A stretch of 64,000 nucleotides of DNA from Bacteroidales bacterium (GTDB lineage Bacteria > Bacteroidota > Bacteroidia > Bacteroidales > UBA932): assembly GCA_017429765.1 (NCBI GenBank), contig JAFROJ010000056.1:1-64000 (forward strand). The letters run 5' to 3'. This document shows positions 9,601 through 16,894 of this stretch, piece after piece; positions within the stretch are counted from its first letter, which is position 1; every line of letters starts with the position of its first letter. The notes beneath the pieces were generated by a model that did not search any database, was not told the DNA's origin, and was given only the letters and a program-made list of their open reading frames with translations. Made by a program: the position numbers and the translations under genes.

Positions 9601-9947
9601 TCGTCCTTGCGGATACCGAGGGCGGTCACGACAGTGCCCTCAAGCATCTCGGAGTCCTCCTCCAGAACGACATTGATCTCGCCGCCGTTCCAAGTGATTA
9701 CCTGTGAAGTGTAGCCGATGCAGGAGAACTCGATCTTGTCTCCCGCCTTGGCGTTTGTGAGGGTGTAGGTGCCGTCGGCGTTCACGATCGTGCCGTTGTG
9801 CGTGCCCTGCACCAGGACAGACGCGCCGATGATTCCCTCACCGGTGGCGTCCTTGACGGTTCCTTTGACAGTGTTCTGCGCGTGGACGGTGATCCCGCCT
9901 ATGAGCAGAGCCATTGTCATCAGAACTCTTAAAACGTTTTTAGTCAT
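6606..9947 (-). CDS. SusC/RagA-family TonB-dependent transporter
   Basis: The 1113-residue protein has a signal peptide cleaved after VHA and an N-terminal carboxypeptidase-like domain (VKGTVKDATGEGIIGASVLV). A plug domain follows with the SusC-type stretch VRGLSTITGTNQPLVIVDGI and LKGASATSLYGSEGANGVV, then a long beta-barrel ending in an aromatic residue (SLRANF). It imports a nutrient captured by the SusD partner, driven by TonB-ExbBD. The ATG at 9947 gives a proper signal peptide, whereas the open frame extends farther without sense. An upstream small lipoprotein may belong to the same transcript. Confidence 0.93.
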   Translation of the reverse strand: MTKNVLRVLMTMALLIGGITVHAQNTVKGTVKDATGEGIIGASVLVQGTHNGTIVNADGTYTLTNAKAGDKIEFSCIGYTSQVITWNGGEINVVLEEDSEMLEGTVVTALGIRKDEKKLGYAVSTVNSESLMATASPTLGTALYGKAAGVRVTTAPGGATGAISINVRGLSTITGTNQPLVIVDGIPVRNGDVNNDGYWGQQRMETNGLADINVEDIESLSILKGASATSLYGSEGANGVVLITMKKGKKNSGTHVEFGATAYADVVAYMPKMQTVFGPGDAFQYWNYYDVDMDPTSPTFGFTTSYKDRNGNTVRSFYGQAVDGGGYYGFGPEYDGKDIYTPSGMMKYTALTNDPYSDIFRTGFTQQYNVSVTTGGENGNTRFSYTWMDNTPNQYNSHLDKHNFQIAGSQNITKTVKLDYSVNYMKQYVKNRPYRISRLVTNFTGMVGSFDDAKYFREHTVTAAGYQNRVYTSSSHENPAEGWEYSPNVNSLITEYYWNILGKEQLEDNQRLIASVTPSWQIIPGLTLKGNIATDWTGQDVELKEYQGTAQVFSGEGGYYGITKRKYQTVYGDALLNWQKDITDNIALDLNVGYSARNEKTLITSVGTNGGLTVENWFHLNASKNTKNASMSTSELLKQAVYATAGLSFGNYLFLEATIRNEKTSTLAPGHNSYFYPSFNASLIYSELLSNRPSWYDYGKLRASYGVVGLAPAIYKAAVAYNQSSASGYTYNQLGASLGNESIRPETTHEWEFGVENKFMNNRYGFELTYYHKRIIDQILESTVARSAGGSSILMNVGELTNQGVELSAYATLIENRDWRFEISGNAAWNTNKVVKLADGVTRIEHSRWDNGAAYLFSYEGEKMGDIYAFDYKRDANGNKIIGSDGYYARTDEVVKVGNAMPDLVGGFAFNLGYKRVTLDMNFSYQIGGDVFNMPYQYYMHTGQIEESLPYRNESLGGQSYYLSKGFSGDAIAYTGQYGPNGQAVRHDGVILDGVLADGSKNTKMVSQEMVLEKQYGWGTGGSRFYSGSIFKNTYLKCREITLSYAIPESFTRKFHCNNFKVSAFARNPFFVYKNLPIFDAEATDGTNWAQQVCIGGSTSTSRTFGVSLRANF

Positions 9948-10015
9948 TCGTGATAGAATTAATGGATAGAAATAATATAATGGTTGTTGGTTGATAGAGC
10001 ATGAGTGACGAGGGA

Positions 10016-10498
10016 TCAGCGCATCGGGCTCCCGTCGACGGGGTAGCGATCCACTGTCGTGACAGCTTTCCTCCAAGGCTTGACCTTCTTCCCGTCCATA
10101 GTCCTGACGGGAGCCACCTGCCTGACATTGACGTGGACGTCAGGGACTCCGGTTTTCATGTCAATGACGATGGGGGTGTCATCATCGGCATCGGCGGAAG
10201 GACGCTCCTTCAGGAGGATGATCACATATCTTCCCCCTTTGCCGCCGGATCCCTGGTCACCCTTGAAAGGATTCGAGTCGGAGACGAAGAGATGCCCGAC
10301 CACATGGTTCTCGACCTCATAGGTCTCGGTGGAGACAGATGTGTTGTCGATTTTGGCCGTGTACTTGAGGACGACTCCCGCCGCCTGGCCGTCGATAGTG
10401 ACGAGGGCGTCGGCTTGCTCAAGATCCCTGCCGCAGGATGAGAGAATGGCGGAGAGGGAAAAGACACCAAGGCAAAATGCCAATATCCTAAGTTTCAT
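10016..10498 (-). CDS. small secreted lipoprotein, unknown function
   Basis: The 160-residue product has a lipoprotein signal ending AILSSC. The mature sequence alternates hydrophobic and polar residues as in a beta-rich domain, with a central YVIILLKERPSADADDDTPIVIDM segment (about residues 91-114). I do not recognise a family. It lies 68 bases upstream of the SusC gene in the same orientation, so it may be an accessory surface protein of that uptake system. Confidence 0.6.
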   Translation of the reverse strand: MKLRILAFCLGVFSLSAILSSCGRDLEQADALVTIDGQAAGVVLKYTAKIDNTSVSTETYEVENHVVGHLFVSDSNPFKGDQGSGGKGGRYVIILLKERPSADADDDTPIVIDMKTGVPDVHVNVRQVAPVRTMDGKKVKPWRKAVTTVDRYPVDGSPMR

Positions 10499-10560
10499 AA
10501 GTATGGACTGATATAAAAAAAATAATAAGGTTGCGGATTCTCATTCACAGCCTTAGTCTG

Positions 10561-10633
10561 TGGAGCATAGGAGGATCGAACTCCTGACCTCCAGATTGCG
10601 AACCTGGCGCTCTACCAGCTGAGCTAATACCCC
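10561..10633 (-). tRNA. tRNA-Ala (anticodon CGC)
   Basis: The minus strand folds into a standard 73-base cloverleaf. The acceptor stem GGGGTAT pairs with ATGCTCC, including the G3-U70 wobble that is the alanine identity element. The D-arm GCTC/GAGC, anticodon stem CCAGG/TCTGG and T-arm AGGAG/CTCCT are all present. The anticodon loop TTCGCAA gives CGC, reading GCG. The 3' CCA is not encoded. A CGC isoacceptor fits the GC-rich codon usage. Confidence 0.93.
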
Positions 10634-10643
10634 AATTATTCCG

Positions 10644-10675
10644 CAAATATAATCCTTTTCCGTTAAAAATGCAAA
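10644..10675 (-). promoter_or_regulatory. promoter of tRNA-Ala
   Basis: On the minus strand TTTG (10675-10672), a 20-base spacer and TATATTTG (10651-10644) match the Bacteroidetes consensus. The predicted start lies a few bases before the mature tRNA 5' end at 10633. The promoter begins right after the stop codon of the acyltransferase gene. Confidence 0.78.
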
Positions 10676-11509
10676 TCATTTGTCGCTTCCCTGGAAAGTC
10701 ATCCCGTACACGCTGTCCCTGAGCCATGCCCCGAAGGCGGCTGTCCCGGGGTGCAGGGACTGTTCCTCGACGGAGATGGTCTTCCCGATCCCTACCCGGA
10801 TCCTGGAGCCTTTCTTGTTCACCAGCTCGCGCGGGAGCCTCAGGACCCGGATTCTCCAGTCGATCAGGCCGAGGAAATAGAAAAAGGCGGAGTTACGGTC
10901 GAAAAACCGGACCGGGACAATCGGTACCCTGGCTTTCTGGATCAGCTTGATCATAGGCTCCTGCCACTCCCGGTCCGAAGGACGCCCCTCCTTGAACTTG
11001 AAATCGGAGACCGCGCCAGAAGGGAAGAACCCGACAGGATGCCCGTCCCTAAGCCTTGAGAGGACCTGCCTCACTCCTTGGATATTCTTTCGGGTCACTC
11101 CATCGCTGGAGTTGTTCTTGGGATTAACCACGATCCAGGAGGGGCGCAAAGGTTCTATCACCGACAGGAACTCGTTGACCATCACCTTGAAATCCTCCCT
11201 CCTGTGCCCGATCAGGTCGAGAAGGATGATTCCGTCCATGCCCCCGTAGGGATGGTTGCTGACCGTGATGAAAGGCCCTTCGGGAAGATCAAGCAGACGG
11301 TCCGCGCCGCTGACATCAAGCTTGACCCCGAGCCTCTCGATCAAGGCGCCGGCGAAATCCGGCCCGTGATTGCCCGCCAATTCGTCGTGATAATCCGATA
11401 ATCTCTCGATTGATAACAACTTCCGGAGAATTGACGCGAGAGCGTTACCAGCCCTCCCCTTGAAAAGAGGGGAGAGCCGTTCCAACTCACTCACGGGAAG
11501 GAGTGGCAT
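10676..11509 (-). CDS. lysophospholipid acyltransferase-family protein (COG3176-like)
   Basis: The 277-residue protein contains the acyltransferase motif SNHPYGGMDGIILLDLI near residues 83-99 (catalytic His and Asp), GFFPSGAVSDFKFK near 161-174 and VPIVPVRFF near 194-202. These are the usual blocks of PlsC-like enzymes, closest in style to the hemolysin/OlsA/GlsA group that O-acylates lyso-aminolipids. It ends a three-gene minus-strand run with a CDP-alcohol phosphatidyltransferase and a YghO-like GNAT, 5 bases from its neighbour. A role in aminolipid or sphingolipid assembly at the inner membrane is inferred. Confidence 0.82.
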   Translation of the reverse strand: MPLLPVSELERLSPLFKGRAGNALASILRKLLSIERLSDYHDELAGNHGPDFAGALIERLGVKLDVSGADRLLDLPEGPFITVSNHPYGGMDGIILLDLIGHRREDFKVMVNEFLSVIEPLRPSWIVVNPKNNSSDGVTRKNIQGVRQVLSRLRDGHPVGFFPSGAVSDFKFKEGRPSDREWQEPMIKLIQKARVPIVPVRFFDRNSAFFYFLGLIDWRIRVLRLPRELVNKKGSRIRVGIGKTISVEEQSLHPGTAAFGAWLRDSVYGMTFQGSDK

Positions 11510-11514
11510 GTCCG

Positions 11515-12216
11515 TCAGTCTTTTTTAGGCAGAGGGTCGGCCTCGGCGTACCCCTTGGCGTCCTTGATGACGGTGTTGATGTAGATCAGGGCAAGGACGA
11601 TCGAGACCACTATACCGGCGAAGTCGAGCGGCCCGAAAACGAGCTCGTTCCCGCAAAGCGTCATGTTCAACTCGAACTCTCTCAGGCTCGGGATGAATAT
11701 GATGAGCATGAGAATGACACAAGCTATCAGACGGAACTCGGTGGGGCCGAGTTTCCCGTAGGTGAGCTTGAACTCGCTCTTCAGATGGGCGTTGATGCTG
11801 ACGTTGAGAGTCAGGCAAAGGTAGAGGATGAATATGATCAAGGCCACGTCCAGCCGCATGAGATAGGAAAGACCCATGCCGATGAACATGAAGGCCTCGT
11901 TGATGATGTCGACCGTATGGTCAAGATAATAGCCGTAGACCGGTCTCTGCGTGCCTCGTACCCTGGCGAGAGTCCCGTCGAGGGAGTCTCCGAACCAGTT
12001 GACCACGAAACCGGCGACGCTCAACCAGAGCCAGTTGATGTCATTCCCGCAGAGGATGAAGCCGACGGCTATCATCAAGGCCCCGAATATCCCGAGAAGT
12101 GTCATGGAGTCGGAAACTATCCATCCGGGCATCCTTTCCGCCATCCAAACCAAGGCTTTCTTCTCGGCTCCGTTGAGGATGGAGTTCTGTATTCTGACCG
12201 CTTTCTTGTCTGTCAT
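11515..12216 (-). CDS. CDP-alcohol phosphatidyltransferase
   Basis: The 233-residue integral membrane protein shows the family signature DGTLAR...GYYLDHTVD (DG-x2-AR-x8-G-x3-D-x3-D) near residues 80-104, followed by four or five hydrophobic helices. Such enzymes swap CMP of a CDP-activated lipid or head group for an alcohol. The acceptor cannot be read from the sequence; phospholipid, inositol or ceramide head-group transfer are all possible. It sits between a YghO-like GNAT and an acyltransferase gene, so a head-group role in the same lipid pathway is likely. Confidence 0.87.
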   Translation of the reverse strand: MTDKKAVRIQNSILNGAEKKALVWMAERMPGWIVSDSMTLLGIFGALMIAVGFILCGNDINWLWLSVAGFVVNWFGDSLDGTLARVRGTQRPVYGYYLDHTVDIINEAFMFIGMGLSYLMRLDVALIIFILYLCLTLNVSINAHLKSEFKLTYGKLGPTEFRLIACVILMLIIFIPSLREFELNMTLCGNELVFGPLDFAGIVVSIVLALIYINTVIKDAKGYAEADPLPKKD

Positions 12217-12237
12217 GTCAATTGATTTTCATGTGGA

Positions 12238-13362
12238 TCAAAAAAATTTCATGTAGACCCTGGCTCTCTTGTGCAGGTGGTGCTCGAACCTTCCCCAGAT
12301 GTTCTGGACGCTGTGATTGTCCTCAAGCTCGCGGGTGCTCTCGACGTACTTGATGCCGTTCTTGTGCATTCCCTTTCCTATCTTTGAGATAATCAACGCG
12401 TTAACTCCCTTGTCCTGATATTCCTCCAGGATCGCTATCAACAGCGCGTCAATGGTGTCGTTCTTTCTCAGGGCCTTGAGAATGTGGATGAAACCGAAGG
12501 GGAACAGGTGCCCCTTCGCCTTCTGCAAGGCGAGGGAAAGAGAGGGGAGGGTGATACCGAAGCCCACGACCTTGTCGTTCTTGTCCACGACAACCGACAC
12601 ATAGTCGAGCCTAAGGTTTGGCAGGAACTGCTTCTTGAGATCCTCGCACTGGGCCGGGGAAAGCTCGGAGAATCCGTGAAGCTTCGAGTAGCAAGAGTTC
12701 ATGACGGAGAAAATCCCGTCGGCGTACTTGTCCACCAACTCTTTCTTGTTCTTGAAAACGGCCTGCCGGAGATTGAATCTCTCCCCGACCAGATCGGCGA
12801 ACTTGATGTACCGCTCGATGTTCTCCGGGACGGAAATCCTGTACTCGACGAAGTCGGTGGATTTGGAATATCCCTCCTTGAGGATCATCGGCTCGTAATG
12901 GGGGTGGTTGTATTTGCCGTAGGCGGTGGGGATCTGGTCGAAACCCTCGACCAGCACGCCGGACACGTCGAACTCAAGGAAGCCCACAGGCCCTTCCACC
13001 ATCTCCATGCCTTTCCCCCTGGCGTATTCCTCGACCTGGGCGAGGAGGGCGGACGCGACCTCCTGTGACTCGACGAAGTCGATCCAGCCGAAGCGGCAGA
13101 TCTTCTTCCCGACTTTGTCGTTGTACTTGTGGTTGATTATCCCGGCGATCCTTCCGACCACTTCCCCGGCCTCGTCGAGGGCCAGCCAGTACTTGCCCTC
13201 GCAGACCTCGAACGCCCTGTTTTTCTCCGGGGACATGGTGTCCATGTCCATGGACTCGATCTGTGGCACATAGTACCTGTTACCCTTGTAGAGATCGTTA
13301 GGGAAACGGACGAAACGCCTCAATCCCTTCTTGTCAGTCACTTCCTTGATGGTGATAGCCAT
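12238..13362 (-). CDS. GNAT-fold N-acyltransferase, YghO-like
   Basis: The 374-residue protein begins with a region characteristic of the YghO-like GNAT group (FVRFPNDLYKGNRYYVP near 15-31, EVVGRIAGIINHKYND near 70-85, CRFGWIDFVE near 91-100). A second half resembles another GNAT lobe (VVVDKNDKVVGFGITLPSL). Members of this broad group include proteins encoded near serine palmitoyltransferase genes and proposed to be bacterial ceramide synthases; that link is from memory and is a hypothesis here. The ATG at 13362 avoids an unlikely N-terminal extension. It is first in an apparent lipid operon. Confidence 0.7.
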   Translation of the reverse strand: MAITIKEVTDKKGLRRFVRFPNDLYKGNRYYVPQIESMDMDTMSPEKNRAFEVCEGKYWLALDEAGEVVGRIAGIINHKYNDKVGKKICRFGWIDFVESQEVASALLAQVEEYARGKGMEMVEGPVGFLEFDVSGVLVEGFDQIPTAYGKYNHPHYEPMILKEGYSKSTDFVEYRISVPENIERYIKFADLVGERFNLRQAVFKNKKELVDKYADGIFSVMNSCYSKLHGFSELSPAQCEDLKKQFLPNLRLDYVSVVVDKNDKVVGFGITLPSLSLALQKAKGHLFPFGFIHILKALRKNDTIDALLIAILEEYQDKGVNALIISKIGKGMHKNGIKYVESTRELEDNHSVQNIWGRFEHHLHKRARVYMKFF

Positions 13363-13475
13363 TGCTCGCTTGTCTTGTATTCCGCTAATATACAAAAAAT
13401 ATTTTTACTCTATCCAGTTGATAACTTTGTTAGTAACCTCTTGGCCGCGGGCGCGTGATTGATGAGATTTGTGAT

Positions 13476-13494
13476 TAACTTTGTAACCCGGTTA
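13476..13494 (+). promoter_or_regulatory. candidate promoter and palindromic operator of the phosphoribosyltransferase operon
   Basis: TAACTTTG at 13476-13483 fits the -7 consensus TAnnTTTG, though no good -33 box is seen. Immediately downstream the perfect palindrome TAACC-C-GGTTA (13484-13494) would cover the transcription start. Another TAACTTTG followed by a short palindrome GTTAGTAAC lies at 13422-13437, so the segment looks duplicated. The core AACC-N-GGTT recurs upstream of the metal ATPase at 18823-18835. The operon encodes its own Fur-family regulator, making autoregulation plausible. Confidence 0.42.
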
Positions 13495-13513
13495 GGACTA
13501 ATCGGATTCACCA

Positions 13514-14587
13514 ATGAAACATAATCTTGATGATGCGGTCCTTTTGAAGACCAGGCATCAAAGTGTCTACAAGCTAAGGCAGGAAGGACTTGAGAACGAG
13601 TATCTTATAGTAAGCGGCGACGGCACTCGCCGTCTTATGGCCTCCCCCGAGGTGGTAGGCTTCGGCTCCTATCAGAGCATGGTCCCCGCGACAATGAAAG
13701 GAATGCAGTATCTCGTCGACAACGGTCTGGCCGACGATGTCAACATCCTGACGATTCTCCGGGGAGGTCTCAACTATCCCATAGAGGAATGCGCCTTCAG
13801 GGCCGGCCTGCGGGTGACCAACATGGATTTCCTCTCCTGCGAGAGGATCATCGAGGATGACGTGATCAAGGGACTTGACGTGCGCTACCAGAAGGTCCGC
13901 ACTTGCAGGGACTGTGTCATGATTGTCGGCGACATCATAGCCTCCGGGGCGACCCTGAGGATGTGCATGGAACACGTCATCGACTGGTTCCGGGATCATG
14001 GCGGCTCTTTCAAGAGGATAGTCTTCTTCACGATCGGCGGTTCCAACGCGATCGATTTCATGGAGGATCTCGCGGCCGAGGTCAGGACCTTCTCCCCGGC
14101 TTTCGAGGGATTCACCTGCTTCTTCTACGAGGGGATATTCAATGTCTATCAGGACAAGGGCCTCCTCGGTTTCCAGATCCCCGACATCGACTTCTACTGG
14201 GGCGGCGGGATCATCAGCCCTGAGTTCAGGGAATATGTGGTGGCCCACGGTTATTCCCTCTATGAGAAGTGTATAATCTACGACGGCGGGGCGAGACGCT
14301 ACGAGATCCCCGACCACTACAAGGAGGTGATCTCCTACTGGACCGAGGTTCTCGAGGCCTCCGGCAGGGTTGACATCATGGACCTCACGCAGGAGCGTCT
14401 GGGCTACAAGGCCCCCATCTCCTATGAGGACTGGCTGAAGGTGACCCGTTTCACCGAGCTCGGTGACCAGAGCGTTCTCTACAGTGACGAGAGGGTTTTC
14501 CTCGCGAAGGCCAAGGCGTTGACACTCAAGGAAGTGGCCACAAAAAGAATAGAACAGATCAAACAAACCTTAAAGGGATATGAGTAA
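13514..14587 (+). CDS. large type I phosphoribosyltransferase-like protein
   Basis: The 357-residue protein carries a PRPP-binding loop VGDIIASGATL (about 138-148), preceded by a beta-strand and loop ILTILRGGLNYP near 79-90, as in type I phosphoribosyltransferases. It is about twice the usual length of a base-salvage enzyme. The extra C-terminal 150 residues include YWGGGIISPEFREYVVAHGYSL and a lysine-rich tail. Its stop overlaps the CodB-type permease start by eight bases, suggesting that it processes the imported nucleobase-like compound. The substrate is unknown and it could be a non-catalytic regulator. Confidence 0.68.
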   Translation: MKHNLDDAVLLKTRHQSVYKLRQEGLENEYLIVSGDGTRRLMASPEVVGFGSYQSMVPATMKGMQYLVDNGLADDVNILTILRGGLNYPIEECAFRAGLRVTNMDFLSCERIIEDDVIKGLDVRYQKVRTCRDCVMIVGDIIASGATLRMCMEHVIDWFRDHGGSFKRIVFFTIGGSNAIDFMEDLAAEVRTFSPAFEGFTCFFYEGIFNVYQDKGLLGFQIPDIDFYWGGGIISPEFREYVVAHGYSLYEKCIIYDGGARRYEIPDHYKEVISYWTEVLEASGRVDIMDLTQERLGYKAPISYEDWLKVTRFTELGDQSVLYSDERVFLAKAKALTLKEVATKRIEQIKQTLKGYE

Positions 14588-15839
14588 ACAAAACCAAAAG
14601 ATCGACATCGATTACACTAACAGTCGCGTCGACAAGGCGGGTCGCAAGAGCAACCTTAGCATGTTCATGGTGATGCTTGGCTTCACCTTCTTCTCAGCGT
14701 CCATGTGGGTCGGCCAGAACCTGGCCTCCGGCCTGGATTTCAAAGGCTTCATCTGGGCTCTCCTCCTCGGCGGTATCATCCTCGGCGCCTACACCGGCGC
14801 CCTCGGCTGGATCGGCGCGGAAAGCGGCCTGACTCTCGACATGCTTGCCCGCCGGAGCTTCGGGGAGAAGGGCAGCTGGCTTCCCAGCGCCATGATCTCC
14901 TTCACCCAGATCGGCTGGTTCGGTGTGGGCCTCGCGATGTTCGCCATCCCTGTCGCCAAGGAGATCATGGGCCTTGAGGTCACGGCCGACTTCATGCCCT
15001 GGCAGGGATATCTTCTTGTCCTGGTCGCCGGTGTCCTGATGACCGCCAGCGCCTATTTCGGGATCAAGAGCCTCACGATCATCAGCTACATCGCCGTCCC
15101 GGCCGTCGCCATCCTCGGCACAGTGGCCATGGTCCTGGCCGTCAAGAACGGTGACGCCGGTCTTGTCGAGCAGTTCGCCAAGGGCACCAAGGATCTCGGG
15201 ATCATCGCCGGCGCGGGCCTCGTGATCGGCAGCTTCGTCTCCGGAGGAACGGCGACGCCTAATTTCGCCAGGTTCGCCAAGAGCCCGAAGGTGGGTCTTA
15301 TCGTCACCGTGATCGCCTTCTTCATCGGCAACTCCCTGATGTTCTTCTTCGGGACGATCTCCAGCATCTATGTCGGCGGTAACGACATCTTCGAGGTCAT
15401 GCTCAACCTCAATCTCTTCTACCTCGCCATCGTTGTGCTCGGCCTGAACATCTGGACCACCAACGACAACGCTCTCTACACCTCCGGTCTCGGACTCTCC
15501 AACATATTCGGGGTCTCCAAGAAGACCATGGTCCTGATCGGCGGTCTCATCGGCACGATCGCCGCCGTGTGGCTCTACTGGAACTTCTGCGGCTGGCTGA
15601 ATGTCCTGAACTGTACCCTCCCTCCGATCGGTATCATCCTGACCCTGAGCTATTTCACTCACAGGAAGGCCTACTTGGACGACACTGTGCCCACACGTGT
15701 TGTCAACTGGGCCGCTGTCGTCGGGGTCATCGCCGGCGCTGTCGTCGCCAACCTTGTGAAGTGGGGAATCCCCGCCATCAACGGTATGGCTGTCGCCGCT
15801 GTCTGCTACCTCATCGGGCAGGCGATCGACAAGAAATGA
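14580..15839 (+). CDS. NCS1-type cytosine/purine permease (CodB-like)
   Basis: The 419-residue protein has about 12 hydrophobic segments and NCS1 landmarks, such as MWVGQNLASGLDFKGF near the start and GGTATPNFARFAKS in the middle. NLWTTNDN-type motifs appear as NIWTTNDNALYTSGLGLSN near residues 296-314. Relatives import cytosine, purines, hydantoins or thiamine precursors with a cation. Coupling to a phosphoribosyltransferase-like gene upstream points to a nucleobase-like substrate. It overlaps the Fur-family start by four bases. Confidence 0.88.
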   Translation: MSKQNQKIDIDYTNSRVDKAGRKSNLSMFMVMLGFTFFSASMWVGQNLASGLDFKGFIWALLLGGIILGAYTGALGWIGAESGLTLDMLARRSFGEKGSWLPSAMISFTQIGWFGVGLAMFAIPVAKEIMGLEVTADFMPWQGYLLVLVAGVLMTASAYFGIKSLTIISYIAVPAVAILGTVAMVLAVKNGDAGLVEQFAKGTKDLGIIAGAGLVIGSFVSGGTATPNFARFAKSPKVGLIVTVIAFFIGNSLMFFFGTISSIYVGGNDIFEVMLNLNLFYLAIVVLGLNIWTTNDNALYTSGLGLSNIFGVSKKTMVLIGGLIGTIAAVWLYWNFCGWLNVLNCTLPPIGIILTLSYFTHRKAYLDDTVPTRVVNWAAVVGVIAGAVVANLVKWGIPAINGMAVAAVCYLIGQAIDKK

Positions 15840-16249
15840 TCGCCAGGCTCCTGGAAGAGCGCGGGATAAGAGCCACGGCCAACCGGATTCTGGTGGCCGG
15901 GGCTCTCGCCCGTTCAGGCCGGCCCCTGAGCCTGATGGAGTTGGAGGACATGATCGGCTCTGTCGACAAGTCGGGCATATTCCGATGCCTCTCGGTGTTC
16001 AAGGAGAAACACCTTGTCCACGCGATAGATGACTCCGAGGGGACCCGCTATGAGCTTTGCCTCAGCCACGGTCCGGACAGTGACGACGACACGCATGTCC
16101 ATTTCTACTGCGAGCGATGTCACCGCACATTCTGCCTCGAGAATCTCCACATCCCTCCTGTGACTCTCCCGAAAGGATATGACGCCAGGACAGCCAACTA
16201 TGTCCTGAAAGGCGTCTGCCCTTATTGCAACGGATACTCAAACGCTTAA
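15836..16249 (+). CDS. Fur-family metalloregulator (Zur/PerR-like)
   Basis: The 137-residue protein has an N-terminal winged-helix and a C-terminal domain with HVHFYCERC and GVCPYC. This gives a Cys4 structural zinc site at Cys92/Cys95 and Cys128/Cys131. Sensory-site residues are not certain: the usual HHDH is reduced to HVH. It represses genes when bound to metal; zinc is a reasonable guess because a Zn/Cd-type ATPase lies 0.6 kb away facing it. It is translationally coupled to a permease and followed 17 bases later by a nitroreductase, an unusual operon for a Fur protein. Confidence 0.83.
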   Translation: MIARLLEERGIRATANRILVAGALARSGRPLSLMELEDMIGSVDKSGIFRCLSVFKEKHLVHAIDDSEGTRYELCLSHGPDSDDDTHVHFYCERCHRTFCLENLHIPPVTLPKGYDARTANYVLKGVCPYCNGYSNA

Positions 16250-16266
16250 CTCTTATTTACCTTAAA

Positions 16267-16893
16267 ATGAAAAAGATAACCCTCCTCTTGGCCACCACGG
16301 CACTGTGCTCCGGCCTTTTCGCCCAGACGACCGTCAAGCTGCCCGCGCCCCGCAAGGACGCCGCGATGCCTCTCTACCAGGCCCTCCAGCAGAGGGCTTC
16401 CGTGAGGGATTTCCAGACAAAGGAGATCTCCGACCAGACCCTTTCCGACCTTCTTTGGGCGGCGGTCGGGATCAACAGGGAGGACGGCAGGCTGACCGCC
16501 CCGACCGCGATGAACACCCAGGAGATCCGCCTCTACGTGTGCCGCGCTGACGGCGCCTATGAATATGTGGCCAAAGACAACAGCCTTGTCAAACTCAGCG
16601 CGAAGGATGTCCGCAAGGACATAGCCGGCGGGCAGGGCTCGGTGGCCGACGCCCCGGTCTTCCTCGTGATCGTCTCCGACCTGAATAAGTACAGGAGGCA
16701 GGACGAGATGTCGAAGCGTTTCGGCGCCATCGACTGCGGCTATGTGTCCCAGAATATCTGCCTCGCCAGCGTCGCCCTCGGCCTCGCCACCGTGCCCAGG
16801 GCCGGGATGGACGAGGAGGTGCTGAGGAAGGAACTGGGCCTTCAGGACGGCCAGATCCCCATGATCAACCATCCTGTCGGCTACAAGAAATAG
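16267..16893 (+). CDS. exported nitroreductase-family oxidoreductase (copy 2)
   Basis: The 208-residue protein has a cleavable signal peptide (ends LFAQ) and the same nitroreductase layout as the protein at 1612-2238. RASVRDFQTKEI, LLWAAVGINREDGRLT and VALGLATVPRAGM mark the flavin-binding regions. The two are same-length paralogues. It is last in the phosphoribosyltransferase-permease-Fur operon. Its stop codon and that of the opposing ATPase are one base apart and sit in a hairpin GCTCAGG-C-CCTGAGC (16893-16907), which may stabilise both transcript ends. Confidence 0.83.
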   Translation: MKKITLLLATTALCSGLFAQTTVKLPAPRKDAAMPLYQALQQRASVRDFQTKEISDQTLSDLLWAAVGINREDGRLTAPTAMNTQEIRLYVCRADGAYEYVAKDNSLVKLSAKDVRKDIAGGQGSVADAPVFLVIVSDLNKYRRQDEMSKRFGAIDCGYVSQNICLASVALGLATVPRAGMDEEVLRKELGLQDGQIPMINHPVGYKK

Positions 16894-16894
16894 C

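Noticed and set aside
8571..9707. 378-codon plus-strand frame inside susC
   Set aside because: Shadow of the SusC coding strand; composition dominated by Val/Gly/Asp with no recognisable family.
10545..10727. Small minus-strand open frame over the tRNA
   Set aside because: It lies across the tRNA and its promoter, so is incidental.
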